Assembly (NCBI GenBank): GCA_965219515.1
Contig: OZ244776.1
Span: 1,488,001 to 1,552,000, forward strand
Direction: 5' to 3'
DNA from: Ilyomonas sp965219515
GTDB lineage: Bacteria; Bacteroidota; Bacteroidia; Chitinophagales; Chitinophagaceae
DNA length: 64,000 nucleotides
Program-made: the position numbers and the translations under genes
Shown here: positions 25,355 through 34,982 of the stretch, piece after piece
Numbering within the stretch: position 1 is the stretch's first letter
Layout: each line of letters starts with the position of its first letter
Notes under the pieces: generated by a model
Told to the model about the DNA's origin: nothing
Database searches by the model: none
The model's input: only the letters and a program-made list of their open reading frames with translations

Positions 25355-26683
25355 ATGAACGTTCTGTTAGGCGACAAAGAGTATTTTAAAGGCATTTCTC
25401 AGATAAAGTTTGAAGGACAGCAAAGCGACAATCCGCTTGCGTTTCGCTGGTACGATGAAAACAAAGTGGTTGCCGGCAAAACTTTGAAAGATCATTTTCG
25501 TTTTGCCTGCGCTTACTGGCATTCCTTTGTAAATGAAGGCTCTGACCCTTTTGGCGGCGGCACCCATATTTTTGAATGGAATAAAAAAGAAGATGCCATA
25601 GCACGCGCCAAAGACAAGATGGATGCGGCTTTTGAATTCATTACCAAAATGAATATTCCGTTTTATTGCTTTCATGATGTGGACGTTGTTGATTACGGTA
25701 ATGATGTAGCTGAAAACGACAGACGGTTGCAGGCAATGGTAGATTATGCCAATCAAAAACAGCAGGAAAGCGGCGTAAAATTATTGTGGGGAACCGCCAA
25801 TGTTTTTTCGCATCGCAGATATATGAACGGCGCTTCTACCAATCCCGATTTTCATGTGTTGAGTCATGCTGCGGCACAGGTAAAAGGCGCCATTGATGCT
25901 ACCATTGCCTTAGGCGGCGAAGGCTATGTTTTCTGGGGCGGGCGCGAAGGTTATATGACTTTGCTGAACACCAATATGAAACGCGAAAAAGAGCACTTTG
26001 CGCGCTTTCTGCATACGGCAAAAGACTATGCAAGAAGAAACGGTTTTACAGGAACATTTTTAATTGAACCAAAACCGATGGAACCTACCAAGCATCAATA
26101 CGATTATGACTGCGAAACGGTAATCGGCTTTTTATGCCAGTATGATTTGCTGGACGATTTTAAAATCAATATTGAAGTAAATCATGCCACGCTTGCCGGA
26201 CATACGTTTCAGCACGAACTGCAGGTTGCCGCAGATGCCGGCGCACTGGGTTCGCTGGATGCCAACCGGGGCGATTATCAGAACGGCTGGGATACTGATC
26301 AGTTTCCCAATAATCTCAACGAACTTACCGAAGCCATGCTTGTTTTTTTAGAAGCAGGTGGCTTACAGGGCGGCGGTGTTAATTTCGATGCCAAAATCAG
26401 AAGAAGCTCTACCGATGCAGCCGACCTTTTTTACGCGCATATCGGCGGTATGGATACCTTCGCCAGAGCTTTGATTACTGCGGATGCCATTCTCAATCAA
26501 TCAGATTATAAACAGTTTCGTAAAGATCGCTACGCTTCTTTCGACAGCGGCAAAGGCAAAGATTTTGAAAGCGGAAAATTATCGTTGGAAGACCTGCGCG
26601 CTTATGCCATAGAAAAGGGAGAACCGGAAGCAAGAAGCGGCAGGCAGGAATACATGGAAAATATTATCAACCGGTTTATTTGA
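25355..26683 (+). CDS. xylA: Xylose isomerase
   Basis: A 442-residue class II xylose isomerase of normal length. It converts D-xylose to D-xylulose in the cytoplasm. Active-site elements are visible: FHDVDV with the catalytic histidine (near residue 105), VFWGGREGY, IEPKPMEPTKHQYDYD with the metal-binding glutamate, NHATLAGHTFQHEL with metal ligands, and GSLDANRGDYQNGWDTDQFP with the aspartates of the second metal site. It is followed by xylB on the same strand after an intergenic hairpin. Confidence 0.98.
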   Translation: MNVLLGDKEYFKGISQIKFEGQQSDNPLAFRWYDENKVVAGKTLKDHFRFACAYWHSFVNEGSDPFGGGTHIFEWNKKEDAIARAKDKMDAAFEFITKMNIPFYCFHDVDVVDYGNDVAENDRRLQAMVDYANQKQQESGVKLLWGTANVFSHRRYMNGASTNPDFHVLSHAAAQVKGAIDATIALGGEGYVFWGGREGYMTLLNTNMKREKEHFARFLHTAKDYARRNGFTGTFLIEPKPMEPTKHQYDYDCETVIGFLCQYDLLDDFKINIEVNHATLAGHTFQHELQVAADAGALGSLDANRGDYQNGWDTDQFPNNLNELTEAMLVFLEAGGLQGGGVNFDAKIRRSSTDAADLFYAHIGGMDTFARALITADAILNQSDYKQFRKDRYASFDSGKGKDFESGKLSLEDLRAYAIEKGEPEARSGRQEYMENIINRFI

Positions 26684-26727
26684 TAAATACAAACGACACG
26701 GATTGCATTCTGGGATCAGCAAGATCA

Positions 26728-26793
26728 GATATTGAATATTGATAATAGTAAAATATTGTAATTATCAATTGATGTAAACAAATATTCAATATC
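26728..26793. repeat. Inverted repeat between xylA and xylB
   Basis: GATATTGAATATT (26728-26740) and AATATTCAATATC (26781-26793) form a perfect 13-bp inverted repeat. Inside it TTGATAAT and ATTATCAA add a second 8-bp pairing, giving a long AT-rich hairpin without a U-tract. It could slow transcription or protect the xylA message; it may equally be a remnant of an interspersed repeat. Confidence 0.6.
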
Positions 26794-26855
26794 AAATCGT
26801 AAACATCTGTGCACAAAGTCAGCGTTTATCCGTGTCTTATAAAATCAAAACAATC

Positions 26856-28337
26856 ATGCTACTACTCGGTATTGACGTTGGTACATCATCAATAAAAGTT
26901 TCGGTTGCAGACGGCAAAACACAACAAACGATTGCAACGGCGCAACATCCCGAAACAGAAAGAGAAATCATTTCATTACAATCCGGCTGGGCAGAGCAAT
27001 CGCCGGAGCAATGGTGGCATGATGTAAAACAGGCCATCAAAAAAGTAAACAGTTCGGGCAGCTTTAATCCGAAAGATATAGGCGCCATCGGCATCTCTTA
27101 TCAGATGCATGGTTTGGTTTTGCTTGATGAAGATGGCAATGTATTGCGCGATAGCATTATCTGGTGCGATAGCCGTGCTGTACCTTTTGGCAAGGCAGCT
27201 TTTGAAAGTATCGGCGAAGAAAACTGTTTGCGCCATTTACTAAATTCGCCCGGCAATTTCACGGCCGCCAAACTTGCCTGGGTAAAGGAAAACGAACCGC
27301 GCATTTTTGAACAGATTGATAAAATGATGCTGCCCGGCGATTTTATTGCGCAGCGATTAACCAACACCATCACCACCACGACTTCTGCCCTTTCGGAAGG
27401 CATTTTCTGGGATTTTAAAACCAATGATTTATCTGATGAAGTAATGAGCTATTTCGGCTTTGATAAAACACTCATTCCCCAGATAAAAAATGTGTTTGCA
27501 GAACATGGAAAACTGAGCCGGAAAATTGCCGGAGAACTATCGTTGCGGGAAGGCATTCCGGTAACATATAAAGCCGGTGATCAGCCAAACAATGCGTTAT
27601 CGTTAAACGTATTGCAGCCGGGCGAAGTAGCGGCAACGGCCGGCACTTCGGGTGTTATTTATGGCGTGAGCGATGCGCTGACTTACGACAGGCAATCGCG
27701 GATTAACAGCTTTGCTCACGTAAATCACAACGAAGAGCAAAAAAGAATCGGCGTATTGCTTTGCATCAACGGTACCGGCATCTTAAACAAATGGGTAAAA
27801 ACTGTTACCGGAAACGCAATGTCTTATCCGCAAATGAATGAGGCTGCGGCTTTGGTAAAACCCGGCAGCGAAAAATTGCTTGTATTGCCGTTTGGCAACG
27901 GCGCAGAGAGAATGTTGAATAATCAATTTTCCGGCGCGCATTTTCACAATATGGATTTCAACAAACATACACCGGCTCATATTTACCGGGCTTCGCAGGA
28001 AGGCATTGCGTTTGCGTTTCGCTACGGGTTAGATATTATGCGAGAAAACGGAATGTCGCCTGCTATTATTCGCGCCGGTAAAGCCAATATGTTTTTAAGT
28101 CATGTTTTTTGCGATGCGTTTGTAAACGCAACGGGCGTTGCGGTTGAATTGCATAATGCCGATGGCAGCATCGGCGCGGCCTTAGGCGCAGGCATTGGAG
28201 CCGGGTATTTTGGTAATGCGGCTGACGCGTTTGCCAATCGCGAAGTGTTAACCATTATTCAACCTACACAAACATCTTTGTATGATGATTTATATGGCGA
28301 ATGGAAAAAAGTTCTGCAAAAACAAATGAATGAGTAA
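26856..28337 (+). CDS. xylB: Xylulokinase
   Basis: A 493-residue FGGY-family sugar kinase, starting at the ATG 26856 (an upstream GTG would add eight residues before the first beta-strand). LLGIDVGTSSIKVSVADG is the phosphate-binding loop, GISYQMHGLVLLDEDGNVLR and IIWCDSRA line the substrate site, and the catalytic aspartate lies in YKAGDQPNNALS. ATAGTSGVIYGVSD and GGSIGAALGAG-like DGSIGAALGAGIGAGY bind ATP. It phosphorylates D-xylulose for the pentose phosphate pathway. Confidence 0.96.
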   Translation: MLLLGIDVGTSSIKVSVADGKTQQTIATAQHPETEREIISLQSGWAEQSPEQWWHDVKQAIKKVNSSGSFNPKDIGAIGISYQMHGLVLLDEDGNVLRDSIIWCDSRAVPFGKAAFESIGEENCLRHLLNSPGNFTAAKLAWVKENEPRIFEQIDKMMLPGDFIAQRLTNTITTTTSALSEGIFWDFKTNDLSDEVMSYFGFDKTLIPQIKNVFAEHGKLSRKIAGELSLREGIPVTYKAGDQPNNALSLNVLQPGEVAATAGTSGVIYGVSDALTYDRQSRINSFAHVNHNEEQKRIGVLLCINGTGILNKWVKTVTGNAMSYPQMNEAAALVKPGSEKLLVLPFGNGAERMLNNQFSGAHFHNMDFNKHTPAHIYRASQEGIAFAFRYGLDIMRENGMSPAIIRAGKANMFLSHVFCDAFVNATGVAVELHNADGSIGAALGAGIGAGYFGNAADAFANREVLTIIQPTQTSLYDDLYGEWKKVLQKQMNE

Positions 28338-28415
28338 ACGAAACCGATTGTCGTGTAAAACACAGAAAATAAGAGGCGGAAAATGAAAATTTCATGCCTG
28401 GGGTTTCAGGTTTGC

Positions 28416-29456
28416 TTACAACGCATTAACTGTTTTTCGTAGAGAAGATTCATATACATGCAATTCGGTTTTCATCTGAACGGTTTTAAATTCTTTTACC
28501 GGTTGCTTGCTTTCAATCAGATCAATCAATAACTCTACGGCAAGTTGCCCCATATCAAAAGTGGGCTGGCAGACGGATGTTAACGCGGGATTTAAAAAAG
28601 GACTTAACGGATTATCGGAAAAACCTACCAGTGCCACATCGTTTGGCACATGCAGTTGCAGCTCCCGCAATACTTTCAGGCAGGCAACAGACAATCGTTC
28701 TACGGAAGCAAGCACCGCATCAGGATGCTTTGCACCGCCGAATAATTTTCTGATTTCTTTTTCAACAGCCTGCATATTAAAATCGCAATACAGAATCCAT
28801 TCTTTTTTTACCGGTAACCGATGCGCTTCCAACGCATCTGTGTAACCTTTCAGCCTGTTTTGGGTAATCAGTAAATGCTTTGAAATGGTTACATGCGCAA
28901 TATTCTGATAACCCTGTTCTATCAGGTGGCTGGTAGCATCAAACGCTCCCTGATAATCGTCAACCACTACTTTGTGGGTAGCAATGTTATCACTAACCCT
29001 GTCGAACATAACTACCGGGATGCCTTTATCAATCAACTCTGTGAGATGGTCTGTTTGCCGGGTTTCGTTTGATAACGTAATAATCAATCCGTCTATACGT
29101 CTCGATGCCAGCAAACGGGTATTCTGCACTTCGGTATCGTACTTTTCGTGGCTTTGCGAAATGATTACCTGATAACCCATCTGGCAGGCGCAGTTTTCTA
29201 TGCCTGCAATCACCGCCGAGCAGTAATTGTTAGCTATTTCCTGCACCATAACGCCGATTACTTTTGTTTTTTTATCTTTTAAGGAAAGCGCTATCGGGTT
29301 CGGGCTGTATCGCAGTTCTTCTGCCAGCGCCACAACCTGTTTCGATGTTTCCACGTTAATTTCTGTGCTTCCCTTTAATGCTCTCGATACCGTTGATACC
29401 GATAGCTTCAGCTTTTGCGCAATATCTTTTAAAGTTATCTGGTGCTGCGTGTTCAT
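28416..29456 (-). CDS. LacI-family transcriptional repressor
   Basis: A 346-residue regulator. The N-terminal headpiece TLKDIAQKLKLSVSTVSRAL followed by KGSTEINVETSKQVVALAEELRYSPNPIALSLK is the LacI DNA-binding domain with hinge helix. The rest is a periplasmic-binding-protein-like sensor domain (IGVMVQEIANNYCSAVIAGIE, DGLIITLSNE, VPNDVALVGFSDNPLSPFLN). The ligand is probably a sugar. It faces xylB tail to tail and diverges from the DUF6807-SusD operon, so the palindrome at 29694-29719 is likely its operator. Confidence 0.93.
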   Translation of the reverse strand: MNTQHQITLKDIAQKLKLSVSTVSRALKGSTEINVETSKQVVALAEELRYSPNPIALSLKDKKTKVIGVMVQEIANNYCSAVIAGIENCACQMGYQVIISQSHEKYDTEVQNTRLLASRRIDGLIITLSNETRQTDHLTELIDKGIPVVMFDRVSDNIATHKVVVDDYQGAFDATSHLIEQGYQNIAHVTISKHLLITQNRLKGYTDALEAHRLPVKKEWILYCDFNMQAVEKEIRKLFGGAKHPDAVLASVERLSVACLKVLRELQLHVPNDVALVGFSDNPLSPFLNPALTSVCQPTFDMGQLAVELLIDLIESKQPVKEFKTVQMKTELHVYESSLRKTVNAL

Positions 29457-29693
29457 GTTACGATTCGTAAATTCAGTGTCCTGTTTTTTTGGATAAAATC
29501 TTTTGCAAAAAAACCATTTGCCGATGTTGCAATAAGTCAGTTTTGTTTCTTCTGATTCGCGTAGCCTTTTGCCGGTTTTTTATTATGCCGGCTCTGTCAT
29601 TTAGCTACCTGCGCAATTACACAAATACTAATGTTACAAGATATCTTTTAAATGATTTCTAAATTATTTACGAATATAGTCATTTACATTTTA

Positions 29694-29719
29694 CGCAAAC
29701 GTTACCGGTAACGTTTGCG
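29694..29719. promoter_or_regulatory. Perfect 26-bp palindromic LacI-type operator
   Basis: CGCAAACGTTACC and its exact inverted copy GGTAACGTTTGCG meet at a central CG, the arrangement bound by LacI-family dimers. A weak -7-like TACATTTT (29685-29692) ends one base before it, so a bound repressor would cover the transcription start of the rightward operon. It lies 237 bp from the lacI-type gene start. The rest of the 361-bp gap 29457-29818 shows no gene. Confidence 0.82.
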
Positions 29720-29818
29720 ATGACGGTCAGGTAAATACCCGCATCAGGGCTTTTGGAAAGCAGCCGGCATCTGCCTACTTTTATAAATCAGGAAACTGCC
29801 TGTAACGATTGTAAGCTT

Positions 29819-31075
29819 ATGATGAAACCGATTGCTTTGTTTTTCGCCTGCCTTCTGTTGCTTTGCAGCAAAAGCTTATCCGCGCAGGTAATAGCTACGT
29901 TTACCCTTTCCGCTGATAACAAAATGGCAACCCCGGTTAGTATTGACCTTGATCCCATCACTTACGTTGCCGATTCATCTTTATCGGTTTTTGAAATTAC
30001 CAATGGCAGAAACAAGCCGGTGCTTTTTCAGTTTGAGCATGGCTATCACCGGTTTTTATGGTGGATCATCAATAGTGAAAATGAAAGTAAGGAAAGAAAA
30101 TTTCAGTTGATAAAAAAACAATCGCCCGTTCCCGAAACGTATGCCGTTACGTTGGTTGATGACAGCAGCACCTTACTGATAAAAGCGAATGGCAAAAATG
30201 TGTTGCAGTATAATTACGAAACGCATTATCCGCCCGAAGGCGTTGATTCGGTGTTTAAGCGCAGCGGTTTTATTCATCCCGTTTGGTCGCCTGCCGGCAA
30301 TGTATTAACGCAGATCAACCCGCCCGATCACCGGCATCACATGGGCATCTGGAATCCCTGGACGGATGTTATGTTTCAGGGAAAAATGGTTGACTTCTGG
30401 AACCTCGGCGATAAAAAAGGAACCGTTCGGTTCGATCATTTTATTGCCAGGGAATCCGGCGCGGTGTACGCCGGTTTTAAAGCGTTGCAGGAACACATTG
30501 TGCTGCCCGACTCATCGTCTTTCACCGAAAAAACTGCGATGAATGAAATATGGGATATACGGGTGTATAATATTGGCAGCAATATGTGGTTGTGGGATTT
30601 TACATCAACGCTCAATTGCGCCACCGCCGATAGCGTATTGCTGAAAGAATATCGTTATGGCGGCTTTGGTTTCAGGGCAACATCCGACTGGAACAATCAA
30701 AATAGCACAGTGCTTACATCCGAAGGTAAAACGCGCAAAGAAGCCGATGCCGGTACGGCAAGATGGTGCATGATAGACGGTGATATGAAAACCGGGCATT
30801 CCGGTATTTTATTCATGAGTTACCCGGCCAATTATAATTTCCCCGAACCGATGCGTGTGTGGCCGGAAGATATGAATGGTCGCGGAGACGTTTTTTTCAG
30901 TTTTAGCCCAACCCGCAATACCGACTGGCCATTGGCACCGGGTAAAGATTATGTATTAAAATACCGGATGCTGGTTTACGACAATACCATTACGCCACAA
31001 CAGGCAGAAGAGGTATGGCAAAACTTTGCGCATACGCCGGAAATAAAAGTTTCTGTAATAAAAAATTCAAATTAA
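29819..31075 (+). CDS. DUF6807 (PmoA-like) exported protein
   Basis: About 418 residues. The ATG at 29819 (or the next codon) gives a signal peptide MMKPIALFFACLLLLCSKSLSA; an upstream TTG frame is not convincing. The core IHPVWSPAGNVLTQINPPDH, HHMGIWNPWTDVMFQGKMVDFWN and later FMSYPANYNFPEPMRVWPED match the PmoA/DUF6807 beta-sandwich proteins, which are common in carbohydrate-use operons. Catalysis has not been shown for the family in general. First gene after the palindromic operator. Confidence 0.82.
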   Translation: MMKPIALFFACLLLLCSKSLSAQVIATFTLSADNKMATPVSIDLDPITYVADSSLSVFEITNGRNKPVLFQFEHGYHRFLWWIINSENESKERKFQLIKKQSPVPETYAVTLVDDSSTLLIKANGKNVLQYNYETHYPPEGVDSVFKRSGFIHPVWSPAGNVLTQINPPDHRHHMGIWNPWTDVMFQGKMVDFWNLGDKKGTVRFDHFIARESGAVYAGFKALQEHIVLPDSSSFTEKTAMNEIWDIRVYNIGSNMWLWDFTSTLNCATADSVLLKEYRYGGFGFRATSDWNNQNSTVLTSEGKTRKEADAGTARWCMIDGDMKTGHSGILFMSYPANYNFPEPMRVWPEDMNGRGDVFFSFSPTRNTDWPLAPGKDYVLKYRMLVYDNTITPQQAEEVWQNFAHTPEIKVSVIKNSN

Positions 31076-31100
31076 AATGCCATAAGCGAAACCAATATGT

Positions 31101-31931
31101 ATGAGAAAGAACGGGCTTATCATTATTATTATCTGTGCTGTTTTGTCTGGCTGCTCAGGTGGAAAGCAATTGGCAGATAGCGAAAAATTTAGCTGGAAAA
31201 ATATACGTGTGCTGGTTTATACAAAGAACGGCAAAGGCTACGTGCACGATAACATTGCCGCCGCTTCAGCCGCCATTCAATCGCTGGGAAAACAACATGG
31301 CTTTGCCGTAACAGTATCTGATAATCCCGACGATTTTACCGAAGCCAGTTTAAAACAATACAATTGTTTAATTTTTAATAATACCAACAATGAGGTATTT
31401 ACTTCCGATGCGCAAAAGGTTGCTTTGATGCGATATGTGGAAGCGGGCGGTGGGTTTGTGGGTTTGCATTCCGCCACCGGTACAGAAAGAAGCTGGCCGT
31501 GGTTTAAGCGGTTAATGGGTGCTACCTTTTTGCGACATGCAAAACATCAGCCGTTTACAGAAATCATCATTGATAAAACCAACGAGTCCACGGCGTTTTT
31601 ACCAGCCGAATGGCAGGCAGATGACGAATGTTATTTTTTTAAGGAAATGAACCCCGATTTGCATGTATTGATTGTACATGATTTAAGCAGCGTAACCGAT
31701 AGCGACAAGCCCGTTTTTTATAGCGGCGTTTCCTCACCTTCTGTCTGGTGCCACCAATGGGATGGCGGCCGGCAGTGGTACACCTCGCTGGGGCACGACA
31801 GCAACACGTATAAAAAACCTGAGTTTCAGAAACATATTTTAGGTGGCATCCGATGGGCAATCGGGCAAAACAAACCGCTGGATTATGCAAAAGCGCACGC
31901 AAAAACGCCCGATGATCCGATGCCGTATTAA
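31101..31931 (+). CDS. ThuA-domain lipoprotein
   Basis: A 276-residue protein with a lipobox (IIICAVLSGCSGG) and a ThuA domain: VLVYTKNGKGYVHDNIAAA, then FVGLHSATGTERSWPWFKRLMGA and the pattern WHQWDGGRQWYTSLGHDSNTY-like (HQWDGGRQWYTSLGHDSNTY). ThuA proteins have a glutamine-amidotransferase-like fold and occur with Gfo/Idh/MocA oxidoreductases in pathways where sugars are oxidised and cleaved. It lies 25 bp downstream of the DUF6807 gene. Confidence 0.88.
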   Translation: MRKNGLIIIIICAVLSGCSGGKQLADSEKFSWKNIRVLVYTKNGKGYVHDNIAAASAAIQSLGKQHGFAVTVSDNPDDFTEASLKQYNCLIFNNTNNEVFTSDAQKVALMRYVEAGGGFVGLHSATGTERSWPWFKRLMGATFLRHAKHQPFTEIIIDKTNESTAFLPAEWQADDECYFFKEMNPDLHVLIVHDLSSVTDSDKPVFYSGVSSPSVWCHQWDGGRQWYTSLGHDSNTYKKPEFQKHILGGIRWAIGQNKPLDYAKAHAKTPDDPMPY

Positions 31932-31963
31932 TTTTTCCGTTCACCAATTTGAATTTTTGCTTT

Positions 31964-33394
31964 ATGAAGTATACATCAGAAACATCATCTTCCCGCAGAA
32001 AGTTTATACAAACAACGCTGAAAGGAGCCATTGGCGCTTCTTTACTTTCTCAATTTCCTTTTATTGTTCCGGCACGGGTAATGGGTAAAAATGCGCCTTC
32101 CAACAAAATAAATATCGGTGTTATCGGCAACGGGCGCATTGCGCGCGAATGGGATATGCCAGGCACATTAAAGCAGGAACAGGCGCAGATTGTAGCCGTT
32201 TGCGATCTGGATAAAAACCGGCTGGCCCTTGGGAAGAAATTTGTAGATGATTTTTATACCGCCAAAAACAATTCGGCTTACAACGGAACCAAAATGTTTG
32301 ATGATTATCAGCAATTGCTTGCCGATAAAGACATTGATGCCGTTATCATTTGCACGCCCGACCACTGGCACGTAATACCGGCTGTTCATGCGGTGCGCGC
32401 CGGCAAGCATGTGTATATGGAAAAACCGGCATCGCTTACCATTCCCGAAGGCAGAATGCTGAGCGACGAAGCCTATAAAGCCGGCGTTGTGTTTCAAATC
32501 GGAAGTCAGCAACGATCGATGCCGCAATTCAAAAAAGCCTGCGAACTGGTTCGCAACGGCCGTTTGGGAAAACTACATACCATTTACGTTGGTTTACCGG
32601 TAGATAACCCGGCAGAAAGTACAACAGAACAGGAAATGCCTGTTCCGGCAAACCTCAATTTTGAAAAATGGCTCGGGCAAACGCCTTATGTGCCTTATAC
32701 AGAAAAACTGGTGCATCCGCAAACGGGTTTTACAAGACCAGGCTGGCTGCGCTGCGAACAGTTTGGCGCCGGCATGATCACCGGCTGGGGCGCTCATCAT
32801 TTTGATATTGCCAATTGGGGCATGGGAACGGAACACACCGGACCAATTGAAATTTCAGGTACGGCCGACTGGCCGCCCAAAGAGGCGTTGTGGGATGTGC
32901 ACGGCAATTTTAAAACGGAAAGTTTATATGCCAACGGCGTAAAAGTTTTGGCAAGTAACGAATATCCAAACGGGGTAAAATTTATGGGCGACGACGGATG
33001 GATTTTTGTTACGCGAGGTAATTATTCGGTTACCTCAACCGACCCGATAGAAAAAGGAAAAAACAGCAAAGCCCTCGATGCAAGCGATCCGAAGATTCTT
33101 ACCTCAGAAATTAAACCCGGCGAAATTCACCTGATAGAAAGTAAAGAGCATCATTTAAACTGGCTCGAAAGTATCATAACACGCCAGCCAAATATTGCGC
33201 CTATCGAAGCGGGGCATCGCGCCTGTTCGGTTTGTTTGCTGAATCATACGGTAATGAAGCTGAAAAGAAAATTATACTGGAACCCGGAAAAAGAAATATT
33301 TATCAACGATGCCGAAGCCAATGCCATGCTTTCGCGTCCGCAAAGATGGCCGTATCAGGCAAATAAGGAATACAATGTAGAAACGGTTTTGTAG
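31964..33394 (+). CDS. Gfo/Idh/MocA oxidoreductase with Tat signal
   Basis: About 476 residues, starting at the ATG 31964 rather than an upstream TTG. A twin-arginine leader (SSRRKFIQTTLKGAIGASLL) points to folded export, probably with bound NAD(P). The Rossmann motif INIGVIGNGRIAREWDMPG is followed by VICTPDHWHVIPAVHAVRAG and KHVYMEKPASLTIPEGR, the EKP catalytic lysine signature of the family. The C-terminal part contains GWGAHHFDIANWGMG. Proteins of this type oxidise or reduce sugar derivatives such as 3-keto-glycosides. 17 bp after thuA-like gene. Confidence 0.9.
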   Translation: MKYTSETSSSRRKFIQTTLKGAIGASLLSQFPFIVPARVMGKNAPSNKINIGVIGNGRIAREWDMPGTLKQEQAQIVAVCDLDKNRLALGKKFVDDFYTAKNNSAYNGTKMFDDYQQLLADKDIDAVIICTPDHWHVIPAVHAVRAGKHVYMEKPASLTIPEGRMLSDEAYKAGVVFQIGSQQRSMPQFKKACELVRNGRLGKLHTIYVGLPVDNPAESTTEQEMPVPANLNFEKWLGQTPYVPYTEKLVHPQTGFTRPGWLRCEQFGAGMITGWGAHHFDIANWGMGTEHTGPIEISGTADWPPKEALWDVHGNFKTESLYANGVKVLASNEYPNGVKFMGDDGWIFVTRGNYSVTSTDPIEKGKNSKALDASDPKILTSEIKPGEIHLIESKEHHLNWLESIITRQPNIAPIEAGHRACSVCLLNHTVMKLKRKLYWNPEKEIFINDAEANAMLSRPQRWPYQANKEYNVETVL

Positions 33395-33463
33395 CAAGCT
33401 GGCAAAAAAGCATAGCATCATTGTTAACTCTAACTATTCTGGAAATTCATCAGTAAGACAGAT

Positions 33464-34861
33464 ATGAAAAGGCAGCATCATTTTTTTCTTTCATTCCTAA
33501 TAATATTTGCTATGGCACAGCAAAGCTGCCAGTCTGCCGGTGATAATAATGCGAAAGCAGAAGATAGCGCAACGGTAAAACTGATAACGTTAGATCCCGG
33601 GCATTTTCATGCCGCGCTGGTACAAAAAAGCATGTATCCGCAAATTGATTCTGATGTTCATGTATATGCGCCCAACGGCAATGAGCTGCAGTCTCACCTG
33701 ACTTTGATAAAACAATACAACGAAAGAGCTGAGAATCCCACGCACTGGAATGAAATTGTTTATACCGGAAACGATTTTTTTCAAAAAATGCTGGCTGAGA
33801 AAAAAGGAAACGTAGTAGTGTTGGCCGGCAACAACAAATTAAAAACCGAATACATCATACAATCGGTAAGCGCGGGTTTTAATATATTGGGCGATAAGCC
33901 GATGGCAATCAACGGTAAAGATTTTGCCCTGCTGGAAAACGCATTTGCGGAAGCGAAAAAAAACAATGTACTGCTGTATGATATTATGACCGAGCGCTCT
34001 GAAATTACCAATATTCTGCAAAAAGAACTGGCACATACGCCGGCAGTTTTTGGAACACTGATAAACGGAACGGAAAACAACCCGGCCGTAACCATAGAAA
34101 GCGTTCATTATTTCTATAAATATGTATCGGGTAATGTACTGACAAGACCCGACTGGTTTTTTGATCCTGAACAGCAGGGCGAAGCTATTGCCGATGTTGG
34201 GACGCATTTGATCGACCTTGTGCAATGGAGCCTGTTTCCCGATTCCATCATCCATTATAAAAAAGATATTGACATAACTGCCGCGAAAATTTGGTCAACG
34301 CCGGTAACGTTGTCGCAGTTTTCTGCCGTTACAAAAAAAGATTCTTTTCCGGCCTTCTTGCAAAAATATGTTACACGCGATTCCATTCTGCAAACGCACG
34401 CGAATGGTGAAATCAAGTATGCGCTGAAAGGCATTCATGTGAGGCTTACCGCCCGATGGGATTACAAAGCACCGGAAGGCGGCGATACGCATTATTGCCT
34501 GTTAAAAGGCACCAAAGCAAACCTGGAAATCAGGCAGGGAAAGGCAGAAAATTATAAGCCTGCTTTGTATATTATTCCGGTTACCGGCACAAAACAATAT
34601 GAAACTGACGTCGAAAATGCCATTCAAAAACTAAGTAAAATTTATTCAGGCGTTGCATTAGAAAAAAGCGTAAACGGCTGGCAGGTAATGATTCCTGACA
34701 AATATAAAGTAGGCCACGAAGCGCATTTTGCGCAGGTGATGCAGCGATACCTGCAATACCTTAAAGAACAAAAGCTGCCGGATTGGGAAATACCGGATAT
34801 GATTGCCAAATATTACACATCTACAAAAGCACTGGACATAGCGATACAGGGAAAAAAATGA
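33464..34861 (+). CDS. Gfo/Idh/MocA-like lipoprotein (putative oxidoreductase C-terminal domain type)
   Basis: A 465-residue protein with a lipobox (AMAQQSCQSAG). The N-terminal nucleotide-binding part is altered: LITLDPGHFHAALVQKSMYP, VVVLAGNNKLKTEYIIQSVS and ILGDKPMAINGKDF, where DKP replaces EKP. The central QGEAIADVGTHLIDLVQWSLFP and the end match a Bacteroidota family annotated as putative oxidoreductase C-terminal domain proteins. Whether it binds NAD(P) is unclear. It probably works with the preceding Tat enzyme in the periplasm. Confidence 0.8.
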   Translation: MKRQHHFFLSFLIIFAMAQQSCQSAGDNNAKAEDSATVKLITLDPGHFHAALVQKSMYPQIDSDVHVYAPNGNELQSHLTLIKQYNERAENPTHWNEIVYTGNDFFQKMLAEKKGNVVVLAGNNKLKTEYIIQSVSAGFNILGDKPMAINGKDFALLENAFAEAKKNNVLLYDIMTERSEITNILQKELAHTPAVFGTLINGTENNPAVTIESVHYFYKYVSGNVLTRPDWFFDPEQQGEAIADVGTHLIDLVQWSLFPDSIIHYKKDIDITAAKIWSTPVTLSQFSAVTKKDSFPAFLQKYVTRDSILQTHANGEIKYALKGIHVRLTARWDYKAPEGGDTHYCLLKGTKANLEIRQGKAENYKPALYIIPVTGTKQYETDVENAIQKLSKIYSGVALEKSVNGWQVMIPDKYKVGHEAHFAQVMQRYLQYLKEQKLPDWEIPDMIAKYYTSTKALDIAIQGKK

Positions 34862-34982
34862 ATTGAAAAGTATAGAAAAGCAGAAAGCAAAAGCTGATTG
34901 CTGATAGCTAATTGCTGACAACATCAATACTTATACATGGTTTACATCAACAAATTTTTACAATCACAAAAATTGTCGCCTT

